Made by a program: the position numbers and the translations under genes. Under the pieces are notes generated by a model. That model saw only the letters and a program-made list of their open reading frames with translations. It had not been told where the DNA came from and made no database searches. Below are positions 38,011-46,862 of a DNA stretch of 64,000 nucleotides, one piece after another; positions within the stretch are counted from its first letter, which is position 1, and each line of letters begins with the position of its first letter. Source of the DNA: an uncultured Allomuricauda sp. (GTDB taxonomy: Bacteria > Bacteroidota > Bacteroidia > Flavobacteriales > Flavobacteriaceae); the NCBI RefSeq assembly GCF_947495325.1, contig NZ_CANLYK010000001.1:248001-312000 (forward strand). Direction: 5' to 3'.

Positions 38011-38023
38011 GTATTTCATCGAT
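38011..38023 (+). promoter_or_regulatory. GTATTTCATCGAT motif, distal copy
   Basis: Exact match to the copy at 38073-38085, followed by AAATTGAC, which resembles the sequence after the 28616 site (ATTTTGAC). Confidence 0.4.
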
Positions 38024-38072
38024 AAATTGACAATGGGGAAATCCAAAATCTAAACATATGCGTAAAGTAGGT

Positions 38073-38085
38073 GTATTTCATCGAT
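38073..38085 (+). promoter_or_regulatory. GTATTTCATCGAT motif, proximal copy
   Basis: Sits in the -33 region of the predicted promoter of the beta-helix lipoprotein gene. Confidence 0.4.
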
Positions 38086-38106
38086 TTTTTTCGTTTTTAG
38101 ACGAAT

Positions 38107-38114
38107 TAACTTTG
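38107..38114 (+). promoter_or_regulatory. Promoter -7 element for the beta-helix lipoprotein gene
   Basis: TAACTTTG matches TAnnTTTG, 40 bp before the ATG. Confidence 0.45.
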
Positions 38115-38154
38115 GACATGTATTAATTTTAAGACCCGAAATCTCAGCTTAACT

Positions 38155-40197
38155 ATGAAGTTATCTAATTGTACCCCACTTATCATGTATTTATTGGTTT
38201 TTTTTACGTTAGTTTTTTCATCATGTGAAAAAGATAGCGACCTTTTCTTGGAATCCATACTAGAACAAGAGGAAATATTGGAAGAAACAGATGAGGATAC
38301 CGAAGAGGAAACAGACGAAGAGACCGAAGAGGAAACAGACGAAGAAACTGGTGAGGAAACCGGTGAAGAAGAAGAGGAAGATCCTATTGTTGATGTTCCA
38401 GTCGACCCTACAGATCCTACTAATACGAATAAAATTGAAGGTGTGTACAATCCAACTTCCGCATCGGAGATTTCAGATCCTTCAAAGGCCAATTACAAGG
38501 CTGTAATTACAAATTCATTTGATTGTAGCGGTTGTACTTTTGCAGCAAATCAAACAATTGAACCTGCGGGTGGTGTTATTTCTGGATCAAATATTGTATT
38601 GAACGGAGCCTACATTGAAAATACTTTTAAACAAGCATTCTCATCTTCTACAACCTTTAGCGAGGTTTATTCAGGTTCAAGAATAAGCCCTGAACTATTT
38701 GGAGCCACGTCTGGAGACTCTTCAGATGATAATAACGCTATTGATGCAATGATTAACAATTGTTCCTTAGCGGTAAACGTAACAGATGGTTCATATATTA
38801 AAAACAGTCCAACAAATTATAGAAGATCTGGAATCTTTAATTGGAATATGAATGGTTCAGTCGTAAAAATAACTAGTGCTGCCAATTTTAACAATACAAA
38901 AGTCTCTGTAGATGCAGTATTTGATATTACAAACCTTTCGCCATCTATTTATAATGGAGAGTTTGATGGTACTGATACATATGGAAGGCTTTTCTACCTT
39001 CATGGACAAGACCATTTTAAATTTAATAACCTTTGGGTACATGATTTTTACTCTCCTAATGCTGTAAGATGTGTGGCGTTTAGATTTTCAATAAATGCAG
39101 GTTCTTCAGGATTTTCTTATGGAGAGTTCAAAGATAACCGCATAGAGGATATTGTTGCTCAAGGTGATGGTAATTTTAATGATGGTGGTGGAATTGCTAA
39201 AGCTTGGTGGTATACTTTGAGTGGTATGAGTAGTAGCACTACTTTTAATGTAATCTACGAGAATAATGTTGTAAGAAATATCATAGGAGATGATGCAGAA
39301 GGATTCTATGCAATAGGTGGTGCTAATGTTAGCCATAATGGAAGCTTTTCTTTTAATAATGAAGACTATAGATATTGCACGAGAAGGGCTATAAAGGCTT
39401 GTGTTTCAAATGTTGAGATTAAAAACAGCTACTTTGAAGAAATTCCTCAATCAATGTTTAATGCAGCTCAACAAATGGGTTCAATGATAGACTTTTTTAG
39501 CACTAGCTCTGGTAACTTGATAGAGAATATAAGGGTACATGACAATACCATTAGAACAGTACCAGGAAATGATGCTCATTATTATTTGCTTGCCGTTACA
39601 GATGCTAAAGATGTTATTATAGAGGACAATATATTTACAATGGAAAATCTTCACACTTATGGAGGTATAAGGCTTGGCTCCAATACATCCTCTTATAGTG
39701 GAGCTTTGCAGGATATTACAATAAGAAATAATACACTTAATAATACCTACGTACAAGCTATGTCCCAATATGCACCGGTTAATAACCAACCAATAAAAAT
39801 AGATAATAATACATTCAACTTCACTTCTACCTTGGGATATGATGTTGCTGCATTCCGTTTTTATGGCAATAATGGAACTCATGGTTATGTTGATTTCACA
39901 AACAATGATATAGTAGTGGATATGAGTTCTGCTCGAGGCGTTAATGGGGTGTTAACAAGTGATGGGTTAGATGTGGTTGGATTTAATATTGATAAAGCAA
40001 GCATTACTTATTCTAATGCTGAGTCAACAAGACCTTTTGCTTACCTTAAAGGTAATTTTAATAGTACGAATATGATTCAAAATTCCACTCTAACAGGTGC
40101 TAATGGTACGAATGCAATAGAAGTAAGTGGAGGGTTACAGTCAGCCCAAGTGGTTAATAGTGTAGATGTAAGTGGTAATCCAATCACTATAAAATAG
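38155..40197 (+). CDS. Right-handed beta-helix lipoprotein with acidic linker
   Basis: 680 aa. The lipoprotein signal ends in VFSSC (Cys24), followed by EKDSD, which resembles the charged export signals of surface lipoproteins in flavobacteria. Residues about 36-85 are almost wholly Glu/Asp/Thr, encoded by degenerate 15-24 bp tandem repeats. From about residue 150 the protein is a parallel beta-helix with many Asn ladders and motifs such as NAIDAMINN, IEDNIFTMEN and ITIRNNTLNN, as in polysaccharide lyases and epimerases. No catalytic residues could be assigned. Placement next to the operon suggests it binds or trims the polysaccharide at the surface (inference). Confidence 0.82.
   Translation: MKLSNCTPLIMYLLVFFTLVFSSCEKDSDLFLESILEQEEILEETDEDTEEETDEETEEETDEETGEETGEEEEEDPIVDVPVDPTDPTNTNKIEGVYNPTSASEISDPSKANYKAVITNSFDCSGCTFAANQTIEPAGGVISGSNIVLNGAYIENTFKQAFSSSTTFSEVYSGSRISPELFGATSGDSSDDNNAIDAMINNCSLAVNVTDGSYIKNSPTNYRRSGIFNWNMNGSVVKITSAANFNNTKVSVDAVFDITNLSPSIYNGEFDGTDTYGRLFYLHGQDHFKFNNLWVHDFYSPNAVRCVAFRFSINAGSSGFSYGEFKDNRIEDIVAQGDGNFNDGGGIAKAWWYTLSGMSSSTTFNVIYENNVVRNIIGDDAEGFYAIGGANVSHNGSFSFNNEDYRYCTRRAIKACVSNVEIKNSYFEEIPQSMFNAAQQMGSMIDFFSTSSGNLIENIRVHDNTIRTVPGNDAHYYLLAVTDAKDVIIEDNIFTMENLHTYGGIRLGSNTSSYSGALQDITIRNNTLNNTYVQAMSQYAPVNNQPIKIDNNTFNFTSTLGYDVAAFRFYGNNGTHGYVDFTNNDIVVDMSSARGVNGVLTSDGLDVVGFNIDKASITYSNAESTRPFAYLKGNFNSTNMIQNSTLTGANGTNAIEVSGGLQSAQVVNSVDVSGNPITIK
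38285..38385 (+). repeat. Degenerate tandem repeat encoding the acidic linker
   Basis: Repeated units of the type GAGGAAACAGACGAAGA encode (E-E-T-D-E) repeats. An antisense Ser/Val-rich open frame here is a composition artefact. Confidence 0.7.
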
Positions 40198-40304
40198 TTT
40201 TAACTTATTGCTCATTTGTAAAGAGTACTTCTAAAAATTTAGCTACCCAGGGAATAAAATTAAAAATGGAGTAAACTAATAATTAAAGACATTTTCGAAA
40301 ACAG

Positions 40305-40332
40305 GAGGGAGAAATTATGTCTCCCTCTTTTT
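40305..40332 (+). terminator. Intrinsic terminator after the beta-helix gene
   Basis: GAGGGAGA (40305-40312), 7-nt loop, TCTCCCTC (40320-40327), then a T-run. Classic Rho-independent form; it separates the lipoprotein gene from the polysaccharide operon. Confidence 0.85.
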
Positions 40333-40407
40333 ATTTAGGAAAATTTGTCCTGTTATAAAACTAGAGCTGTTCTCTGCCTAAAAAAAATGCATTTCATACA
40401 ATATTGC

Positions 40408-40437
40408 TTGTTATATGCTGTTTAATCCACATCTTTG
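40408..40437 (+). promoter_or_regulatory. Probable promoter of the polysaccharide operon
   Basis: TTG (40408-40410), 19-bp spacer, CATCTTTG (40430-40437), one mismatch from TAnnTTTG; 20 bp before the gmd GTG. It could drive the plus-strand gene series to 58556. Confidence 0.45.
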
Positions 40438-40457
40438 CAACTTAAAACTAAAACACC

Positions 40458-41573
40458 GTGGCAAAAAAAGCATTAATTACTGGCGTTACCGGACAAGATG
40501 GTGCATATCTAAGTGAATTTTTATTAAAAAAAGGATATGAGGTTCATGGGTTAAAAAGGCGCTCATCTTTGTTTAATACCGATCGTATCGATCACCTTTA
40601 TCAGGATCCACATATTGAGAATAGAAATTTTATTCTGCATTATGGAGATATGACGGATAGTACCAATTTGATACGTTTAATTCAAGAAATTCAACCAGAT
40701 GAAATATATAACTTGGCAGCAATGAGCCATGTTCATGTTTCATTTGAAGTACCTGAATATACAGCAAATGCTGATGGTATAGGTACACTGAGAATTCTTG
40801 ATGCTGTAAGATTACTTGGTTTGGAGAAAAAAACAAGAATCTATCAAGCCTCCACTTCAGAATTATATGGAAAAGTACAGGAAGTTCCACAATCCGAAAC
40901 AACACCATTCTATCCTCGGAGCCCTTATGCAGTTGCTAAAATGTATGCATATTGGATAACAGTTAACTATAGAGAGGCATATGGAATGTTTGCTTGTAAT
41001 GGTATCCTGTTTAATCATGAATCCCCAATTAGAGGAGAAACATTTGTAACCCGCAAAATTACAAGGGCCACATCAAGGATAGCACTGGGGTTACAAGATA
41101 AATTTTATTTGGGAAACCTTGATGCCCAACGTGACTGGGGTCATGCCAAGGATTATGTTAGAATGATGTGGATGATATTACAACATGACCAACCGGAAGA
41201 TTGGGTAATTGCTACTGGTAAAACAACACCAGTTAGGGATTTTGTTCGGATGAGTTTTGCCGAGGTAGGCATTGAACTTGAATTTAAGGGAGAAGGTGTT
41301 GATGAGAAAGGATATGTGAAAGCATGTAATAATCCGGAATTTCAATTAGAAATTGGAAAAGAAATTTTAGCTGTAGATCCTAAATACTTCAGACCCACAG
41401 AAGTGGATTTACTTATAGGAGATCCTACAAAAGCAAATCAAAAGTTAGGATGGATACCAGAATATGATTTACAAGGTTTGGTAAAAGATATGATGCAAAG
41501 TGATGTAAAACTTATGCAGAAGGATCAGTACCTTAAGACAGGAGGGTACCAAATTTTAAATTATTTCGAATAA
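40458..41573 (+). CDS. gmd: GDP-mannose 4,6-dehydratase
   Basis: 371-aa extended SDR enzyme that converts GDP-D-mannose to GDP-4-keto-6-deoxymannose. [16 protein letters not shown] is the NADP loop, followed by [16 protein letters not shown], the catalytic Thr/Glu/Tyr/Lys set ([21 protein letters not shown]), [18 protein letters not shown] and [14 protein letters not shown]. The start is GTG. The next gene, fcl, starts immediately after the stop (TAAATG), so the two enzymes of GDP-L-fucose synthesis are coupled. Confidence 0.97.
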   Translation: MAKKALITGVTGQDGAYLSEFLLKKGYEVHGLKRRSSLFNTDRIDHLYQDPHIENRNFILHYGDMTDSTNLIRLIQEIQPDEIYNLAAMSHVHVSFEVPEYTANADGIGTLRILDAVRLLGLEKKTRIYQASTSELYGKVQEVPQSETTPFYPRSPYAVAKMYAYWITVNYREAYGMFACNGILFNHESPIRGETFVTRKITRATSRIALGLQDKFYLGNLDAQRDWGHAKDYVRMMWMILQHDQPEDWVIATGKTTPVRDFVRMSFAEVGIELEFKGEGVDEKGYVKACNNPEFQLEIGKEILAVDPKYFRPTEVDLLIGDPTKANQKLGWIPEYDLQGLVKDMMQSDVKLMQKDQYLKTGGYQILNYFE

Positions 41574-42662
41574 ATGAATAAAAGTTCGAAAATCTTTGTT
41601 GCTGGCCATAGAGGGTTGGTAGGTAGTGCTATTGTTAAAAACCTTAAAGGAAAAGGGTATCACAATTTAGTGGTAAAATCTAGAGCTGAGCTTGATTTAT
41701 CCGATTCTCATGCTGTATCTAATTTTTTTGAGGTTGAAAAACCTGAGTATGTTTTCCTTGCAGCGGCAAAAGTTGGAGGAATAGTTGCAAATTACACTTA
41801 TAGAGCGGATTTCATTTATGAGAATTTGATGATTCAAAACAATATCATTCATCAATCTTATCGCACAGGTGTGAAGAAATTAATGTTCTTGGGAAGCACC
41901 TGTATTTACCCTAAAGAGTGTCCTCAGCCCATGAAAGAAGAGTATCTTCTTACAGATGTGCTTGAATATACAAATGAACCATACGCCATTGCCAAAATTG
42001 CAGGTATAAAAATGTGTGAAAGCTATAATTTGCAATACGGGACTAACTTTATATCGGTAATGCCAACTAATCTTTATGGTCCAAATGATAATTTTGATTT
42101 GGAGAAATCACATGTCCTACCAGCTTTGTTGAGGAAAATTTTGCTTGGGAAAGCATTGGAAGAAAATGACTGGGGTTTCATAAAAAGTGACTTGAAAAAA
42201 TTGCCCATAGAAAATGAGAATGGTTCCTCTTCTGAAAATGTTATTCTTAGCATTTTGGAAAAATATGGGATAGCCATGAGGGACAACACTGTAATCGTTG
42301 AAATATGGGGTTCAGGAAATCCAAGACGAGAATTTTTATGGTCTGAAGATATGGCGGATGCATGTGTTTTTTTAATGGATAAGAGAGACTTTAAGGATAC
42401 TTATAAAAATGATATTAAAGAGGTAAGAAACACCCATATTAATATTGGTACTGGCAAAGACATATCTATTAAAGAGCTTACATTATTAATTAAACAGTAT
42501 ATTGGTTTTAAAGGAACCTTTTATTTTAATGAGAACAAACCAGATGGGACCATGGTTAAATTAACAGACGTATCCAAACTAAACAATATGGGCTGGAAAC
42601 ATTCTGTGGAAATCGATGAAGGAATAAAAGCTCTATGTTCACACTACCTAGAAATAGTTTAA
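41574..42662 (+). CDS. fcl: GDP-L-fucose synthase
   Basis: Converts GDP-4-keto-6-deoxymannose to GDP-L-fucose (epimerase/reductase). Features: VAGHRGLVGSAIV at the N-terminus, FLGSTCIYPKECPQPMKEEYL, catalytic YAIAKIAGIKMCE, and PNDNFDLEKSHVLPALLRK. At 362 aa it is about 40 residues longer than the usual enzyme because of an insert after the LRK segment (about residues 185-235, charged and Ser-rich), a form seen in many Bacteroidota. The 3' end leads to the flippase after 65 bp. Confidence 0.96.
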   Translation: MNKSSKIFVAGHRGLVGSAIVKNLKGKGYHNLVVKSRAELDLSDSHAVSNFFEVEKPEYVFLAAAKVGGIVANYTYRADFIYENLMIQNNIIHQSYRTGVKKLMFLGSTCIYPKECPQPMKEEYLLTDVLEYTNEPYAIAKIAGIKMCESYNLQYGTNFISVMPTNLYGPNDNFDLEKSHVLPALLRKILLGKALEENDWGFIKSDLKKLPIENENGSSSENVILSILEKYGIAMRDNTVIVEIWGSGNPRREFLWSEDMADACVFLMDKRDFKDTYKNDIKEVRNTHINIGTGKDISIKELTLLIKQYIGFKGTFYFNENKPDGTMVKLTDVSKLNNMGWKHSVEIDEGIKALCSHYLEIV

Positions 42663-42727
42663 AGCGTGCAGTTTGCCTTTAATTGAACTAGTATTACCTC
42701 CACATAAAATTTCTTTATTCTAGCTAC

Positions 42728-44068
42728 ATGGTTTTAAAAAAAATAGTTGGATTAATAAAGAACAAAGATGGGTTTCTTAAGTACCTAAGAAATACTTCTT
42801 GGTTGATGGGTGAAAAAGTAATTCGCTTATTTATTGCACTTACTGTTGGGGTATTGGTTACCAGATATTTGGGGCCACAAAAGTTCGGAATTCTTAGTTA
42901 TGCCCAAAGTTTTGTAGGTCTTTTTGCTGCATTTTCATCTTTAGGTTTGGGCGATATTCTGGTTAGGGAATTGGTAAAATCCAAAGAAAATAATAAAGCC
43001 TTATTAGGAACCGCTTTCGGATTGCAGACATTAGGATCCACCCTTATAATGCTCTGTTTACTTGTATTTGTTTACTTTAATGATAATGAGTCAATTACCA
43101 ATAAGATTATCCTTATTCTTGGCCTTACAACATTCCTTCAAAGTTTTGGGGTAATAGCCCATTATTTTAATAGTTTGGTTAAAAGTAAATTTGGTGCTAT
43201 CCCCGGTCTTATAGGGGTTTTCGTATCGGCATGCATCAAATTAATATGTATTTGGCAACAGGCACCCCTAATATATTTTGTATACATATTGGCTTTTGAT
43301 GTGTTTTTTCTTATGATGGGGCAGTTATATTTTTACTATAAAGAGGGCAATACCATTTTTAAATGGAAATTTTCTTTGAATACAGCAAAGGGACTTCTTA
43401 AGGACTCATGGCCATTAATACTTAGCAGCATCGTAATATCAATTTACATGAAAGTGGATCAAATTATGATTCAAGAAATCATGGATAATTCTTCTGTTGG
43501 ACAATATTCTGCTGCAGTTAGATTGAGCGAAGCTTGGTATTTTATCCCTACCATCATTTGTAGTTCTCTGTTCCCTGCAATAATCAACGCCAAAATTAAA
43601 AGTAACGAACTCTATTTATCTCGCTTGCAAAACCTTTACGATTTAATGGTCATACTTGGTTTGGTAATAGTTTTACCAGTTTTGTTATTTGGAGATTGGG
43701 CTATTTTATTACTTTATGGAGATGCATTCAATCAAACTTCTTCTGTGCTAAAAATACATATATGGGCGGGTGTGTTTGTTTTCTTAGGTGTAGCTAACCA
43801 GAAATGGTTTATTAGTGAGAATTTGCAAGCCTATAATATTATTTGTTTGGGCTTGGGAATGGTGACCAATGTATTACTGAATTTATTTCTAATCCCAACA
43901 TACGGAATTTATGGAGCTGCCTTTGCGACACTTATTTCGCAGTTTGTTGCATCTGTTTTAACACCAGTGGTATTTAAAAAGACAAGGCCTTCATTTTTTA
44001 TGATGCTTAGATCACTTTTCTTTATAAATGGTTTAGGTAAATTATTGAAAACCAAAACCTCTAGATAA
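42728..44068 (+). CDS. Oligosaccharide flippase (Wzx-type)
   Basis: 446-aa integral membrane protein of the MATE/polysaccharide transporter superfamily with about 12 helices. The N-terminal ALTVGVLVTRYLGPQKFGILSYAQSFVGLF is typical of Wzx/RfbX proteins. It would flip the undecaprenyl-linked repeat unit from the cytoplasmic to the periplasmic side of the inner membrane. Partner of the polymerase at 48027. Confidence 0.92.
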   Translation: MVLKKIVGLIKNKDGFLKYLRNTSWLMGEKVIRLFIALTVGVLVTRYLGPQKFGILSYAQSFVGLFAAFSSLGLGDILVRELVKSKENNKALLGTAFGLQTLGSTLIMLCLLVFVYFNDNESITNKIILILGLTTFLQSFGVIAHYFNSLVKSKFGAIPGLIGVFVSACIKLICIWQQAPLIYFVYILAFDVFFLMMGQLYFYYKEGNTIFKWKFSLNTAKGLLKDSWPLILSSIVISIYMKVDQIMIQEIMDNSSVGQYSAAVRLSEAWYFIPTIICSSLFPAIINAKIKSNELYLSRLQNLYDLMVILGLVIVLPVLLFGDWAILLLYGDAFNQTSSVLKIHIWAGVFVFLGVANQKWFISENLQAYNIICLGLGMVTNVLLNLFLIPTYGIYGAAFATLISQFVASVLTPVVFKKTRPSFFMMLRSLFFINGLGKLLKTKTSR

Positions 44069-44252
44069 ACTACATGTTTTTGTTTAGAATTTATATTATA
44101 GGTGATTAACAGTTTATTTAAAGTTATAATATGATAAATCAGCGAATTTATTTTAGTCTTAGTTACATATCTTGGATATTTGCTTTCAAATTTGGTAAAC
44201 TGAAAAACTTCAAAAAACAGCTAAAATTTAACCGTAAATTAGCCTATTTCAT

Positions 44253-46106
44253 ATGTGTGGTATATTAGGAACAGTTCCAGCAACTTCTTACGAAACATTT
44301 AAAAATTCTCTCGACACGTTGACACATCGAGGACCTGATAGTTTTGGAATTGAAAGTATTGATGACGCCGTTTCTCTTGGTCATCGCAGACTTTCAATTT
44401 TAGATATTTCTGCAAAGGGCCATCAACCTATGAGTGGAGATGAGAATCGTTACACAATTGTATTTAATGGCGAAATCTATAATTTCTTAGAAATCAAGAA
44501 AGAATTATTGAATTTAGGACATAGTTTTAAATCAACGTCGGATACTGAGGTTCTCCTTAAATCCTATATTCAATGGGGAGAGGAGAGCATGTTGAAATTT
44601 AACGGTATGTGGGCATTGGCTATATGGGACAATCAAAAAAAGCAAATGTTTTTATCCAGGGATAGATTTGGAAAGAAACCTTTGTTTTACGCCTTCATAA
44701 ATGGGAAGTTCATTTTCGCTTCTGAAATGAAAGCTATATTTCCATATTTTGACAAGTTGGAGGTATCCGATGATTTTAATTGGATGAAGAAGAACATTTT
44801 CTTCTATGAGGCAACTGATAAGTGCTTGATAAAAGGAATAAAGAGGTTCCCTGCGGGTTATAACGGTAATTTGATAGATGGGAAACTTACAACGTATAGA
44901 TATTGGAACACTTTGGATCATTTGGAGGAAGTTCCTAAGACCTACGGCGAACAAGTCGAACGTTTCCGGGAACTATTCATGGATTCTTGCAAATTAAGAA
45001 TGCGTTCAGACGTTTCAATAGGTACGGCCTTAAGTGGAGGACTTGATAGTAGTGCTACAATTGGTGCTATGGCTCACTTATCAAAGAATAATAACAGTTA
45101 TGCCAAAGATTGGCAGCATGCGTTTGTAGCTTCTTTCCCCGGAACACCGTTGGATGAATCACATTACGCCAAAATGGTAACGGACCATTTAGGATTACAA
45201 TCAACTTTTATAGATATTGAGCCTTTGGAACATTGGGGTAAGCTTGAAGAATATTTTTACCTTTTTGAAGACCTTTACATTACATCACCACTTCCTATGA
45301 TTATGCTTTACGGCGCTGTTAAAAAGAATGGGGTTACCGTAACTCTTGATGGTCATGGTGCAGATGAGTTGTTGAGTGGTTATCAACAAGGAACCTTGGA
45401 AAGTTTGTGGGACGCGCGTTTTAATGTCAAAAAGACTAGGGATATATTAAATATATATCAAGGGAGTGAAAATGAAGATGACACCCAATATACCAAAACA
45501 AGCAACTACAAGCTATTTTACAATTACATGGTAAAAAAGGGAGCTAAAAAGTTATTGGGTCAAACAATACCCTCTAGAGATCAAGACCATCCAAATTTTA
45601 AAAAATTGGATAACCTTACACAGTATCTTTATGCAATGTTCCATGAAAATATACTACCCACGTTGCTTAGGAACTATGATAGGTATGCTATGATCAACAG
45701 TGTAGAGATTAGAATGCCATTTATGGATCATCGTATTGTTAGTTTTGTTAATTCGCTCCCATACTCGAGTAAATTAGGTGATGGTTATACAAAAAGAATT
45801 ATTAGAGATGCTCTAGATCCCTATTTGCCAAAAGAGGTTACTTGGCGAAAATCAAAAATTGGGTTCAGTTCCCCAATTGTAGATTGGATGCAAAACGAAT
45901 TAAGTGAATGGTTTATGGACAATATAAGTTCAAAGTCATTTCTTGAATCCAACTTGGTGGAAAAACCAAACATTTTAAGAGAAAGAATTACTAAAATTGT
46001 AACCAAGGAAAACAGCAATTTTACACAGGCACAAAAATGCTGGTCGGAATTTTCACCTTACATTTGGGAAAAAGCCGTTCTTAATAGATCGATAAATAAA
46101 TCATAG
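44253..46106 (+). CDS. asnB: Asparagine-synthase-type amidotransferase
   Basis: 617 aa, class II glutamine amidotransferase plus synthetase. Cys2 (MCGILG) is the glutaminase nucleophile; NGEIYNF and SRDRFGKKPLFYA follow, and the ATP pyrophosphatase loop is seen as ALSGGLDSSATIG. Housekeeping AsnB makes asparagine, but homologues inside O-antigen loci (WbpS-like) amidate uronic acids. The position between flippase and acetyltransferase suggests amidation of a ManNAcA or GalA residue made by the locus (inference). Confidence 0.9.
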   Translation: MCGILGTVPATSYETFKNSLDTLTHRGPDSFGIESIDDAVSLGHRRLSILDISAKGHQPMSGDENRYTIVFNGEIYNFLEIKKELLNLGHSFKSTSDTEVLLKSYIQWGEESMLKFNGMWALAIWDNQKKQMFLSRDRFGKKPLFYAFINGKFIFASEMKAIFPYFDKLEVSDDFNWMKKNIFFYEATDKCLIKGIKRFPAGYNGNLIDGKLTTYRYWNTLDHLEEVPKTYGEQVERFRELFMDSCKLRMRSDVSIGTALSGGLDSSATIGAMAHLSKNNNSYAKDWQHAFVASFPGTPLDESHYAKMVTDHLGLQSTFIDIEPLEHWGKLEEYFYLFEDLYITSPLPMIMLYGAVKKNGVTVTLDGHGADELLSGYQQGTLESLWDARFNVKKTRDILNIYQGSENEDDTQYTKTSNYKLFYNYMVKKGAKKLLGQTIPSRDQDHPNFKKLDNLTQYLYAMFHENILPTLLRNYDRYAMINSVEIRMPFMDHRIVSFVNSLPYSSKLGDGYTKRIIRDALDPYLPKEVTWRKSKIGFSSPIVDWMQNELSEWFMDNISSKSFLESNLVEKPNILRERITKIVTKENSNFTQAQKCWSEFSPYIWEKAVLNRSINKS

Positions 46107-46147
46107 TCGTTGTAGACTCTAATTACCATATAGTAAATAACTGATTC

Positions 46148-46858
46148 ATGGTTGGTAAACTAAAAAAATGGGTGCTCTCAAGCTCTTTGCTAACTAGTGT
46201 AGCTATTTTTTTTAGAAGAATTTATCTAAAGAAAAAAAGGAACATTACCTATCATAAAAATGTGTTCATTGGTTTCTCCGTTGAATGTGAAGGGAATAAT
46301 GGTTTTGGCAAAAATAGTTCGATAGTTGCTTCAAAAATCGGATTTGGTTCTTACCTTGCGGAAGGTGCTAAACTGTCAAAAGCAAGCATAGGAAGGTATT
46401 GTTCTATTGGTCCAAAAGTGACTTGTATATTTGGAAAGCACCCCTCTAATACCTTTGTGTCTACTCACCCAGCCTTTTTTGCCTTAAAAACCCCCGTTGA
46501 TTTCACGTATGCCGATAACCAATATTTTGAAGAGTTTGCTATTCCAAACAAAGATAATCATAGTATAATCATTGGCAACGATGTATGGATAGGCGCAAAT
46601 GTATCTCTTATGGATGGTATAAAGATTGGTGATGGAGCAATCGTTGCAGCCAATGCGCTGGTAACTAAAGATGTGGAACCCTATACCATTGTAGGAGGTG
46701 TACCAGCTAAGATTATAAAGAAACGATTCAATGAGGAAGAAATAGACTTTTTGATGGAACTTAAATGGTGGGAAAAATCCAATGAATGGATAGAAAAAAA
46801 AGCTTCATTTTTTAGAAATATTAATGACTTTAAGGAACATCTAAAATCTAAAGAATAA
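46148..46858 (+). CDS. Hexapeptide-repeat O-acetyltransferase
   Basis: 236 aa, left-handed beta-helix acyltransferase of the CatB/xenobiotic type. The coil region begins near GFGKNSSIVASKIGFG; the catalytic His is probably in the GKHPSNTFVSTHPAF segment; NDVWIGANVSLMDGIKIGDG and VGGVPAKIIKKRF are the characteristic acetyl-CoA binding end. It likely O- or N-acetylates a sugar of the repeat unit. Followed by a glycosyltransferase after 4 bp. Confidence 0.9.
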   Translation: MVGKLKKWVLSSSLLTSVAIFFRRIYLKKKRNITYHKNVFIGFSVECEGNNGFGKNSSIVASKIGFGSYLAEGAKLSKASIGRYCSIGPKVTCIFGKHPSNTFVSTHPAFFALKTPVDFTYADNQYFEEFAIPNKDNHSIIIGNDVWIGANVSLMDGIKIGDGAIVAANALVTKDVEPYTIVGGVPAKIIKKRFNEEEIDFLMELKWWEKSNEWIEKKASFFRNINDFKEHLKSKE

Positions 46859-46862
46859 CGAG

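Larger units (their letters stand above)
37836..38154. promoter_or_regulatory. Regulatory region before the beta-helix lipoprotein gene
   Basis: 319 bp between divergent genes. It contains two direct copies of GTATTTCATCGAT (38011-38023, 38073-38085; 62 bp start to start) and a -7 element TAACTTTG (38107-38114). The second copy ends 21 bp before the -7 element, in the place of a -33 box, so it may bind an activator. No gene is seen. Confidence 0.5.

Noticed and set aside
38106..38492. Ser/Val-rich 128-aa open frame on the minus strand
   Set aside because: It is the antisense of the Glu/Asp/Thr repeat in the beta-helix lipoprotein gene, a composition artefact.
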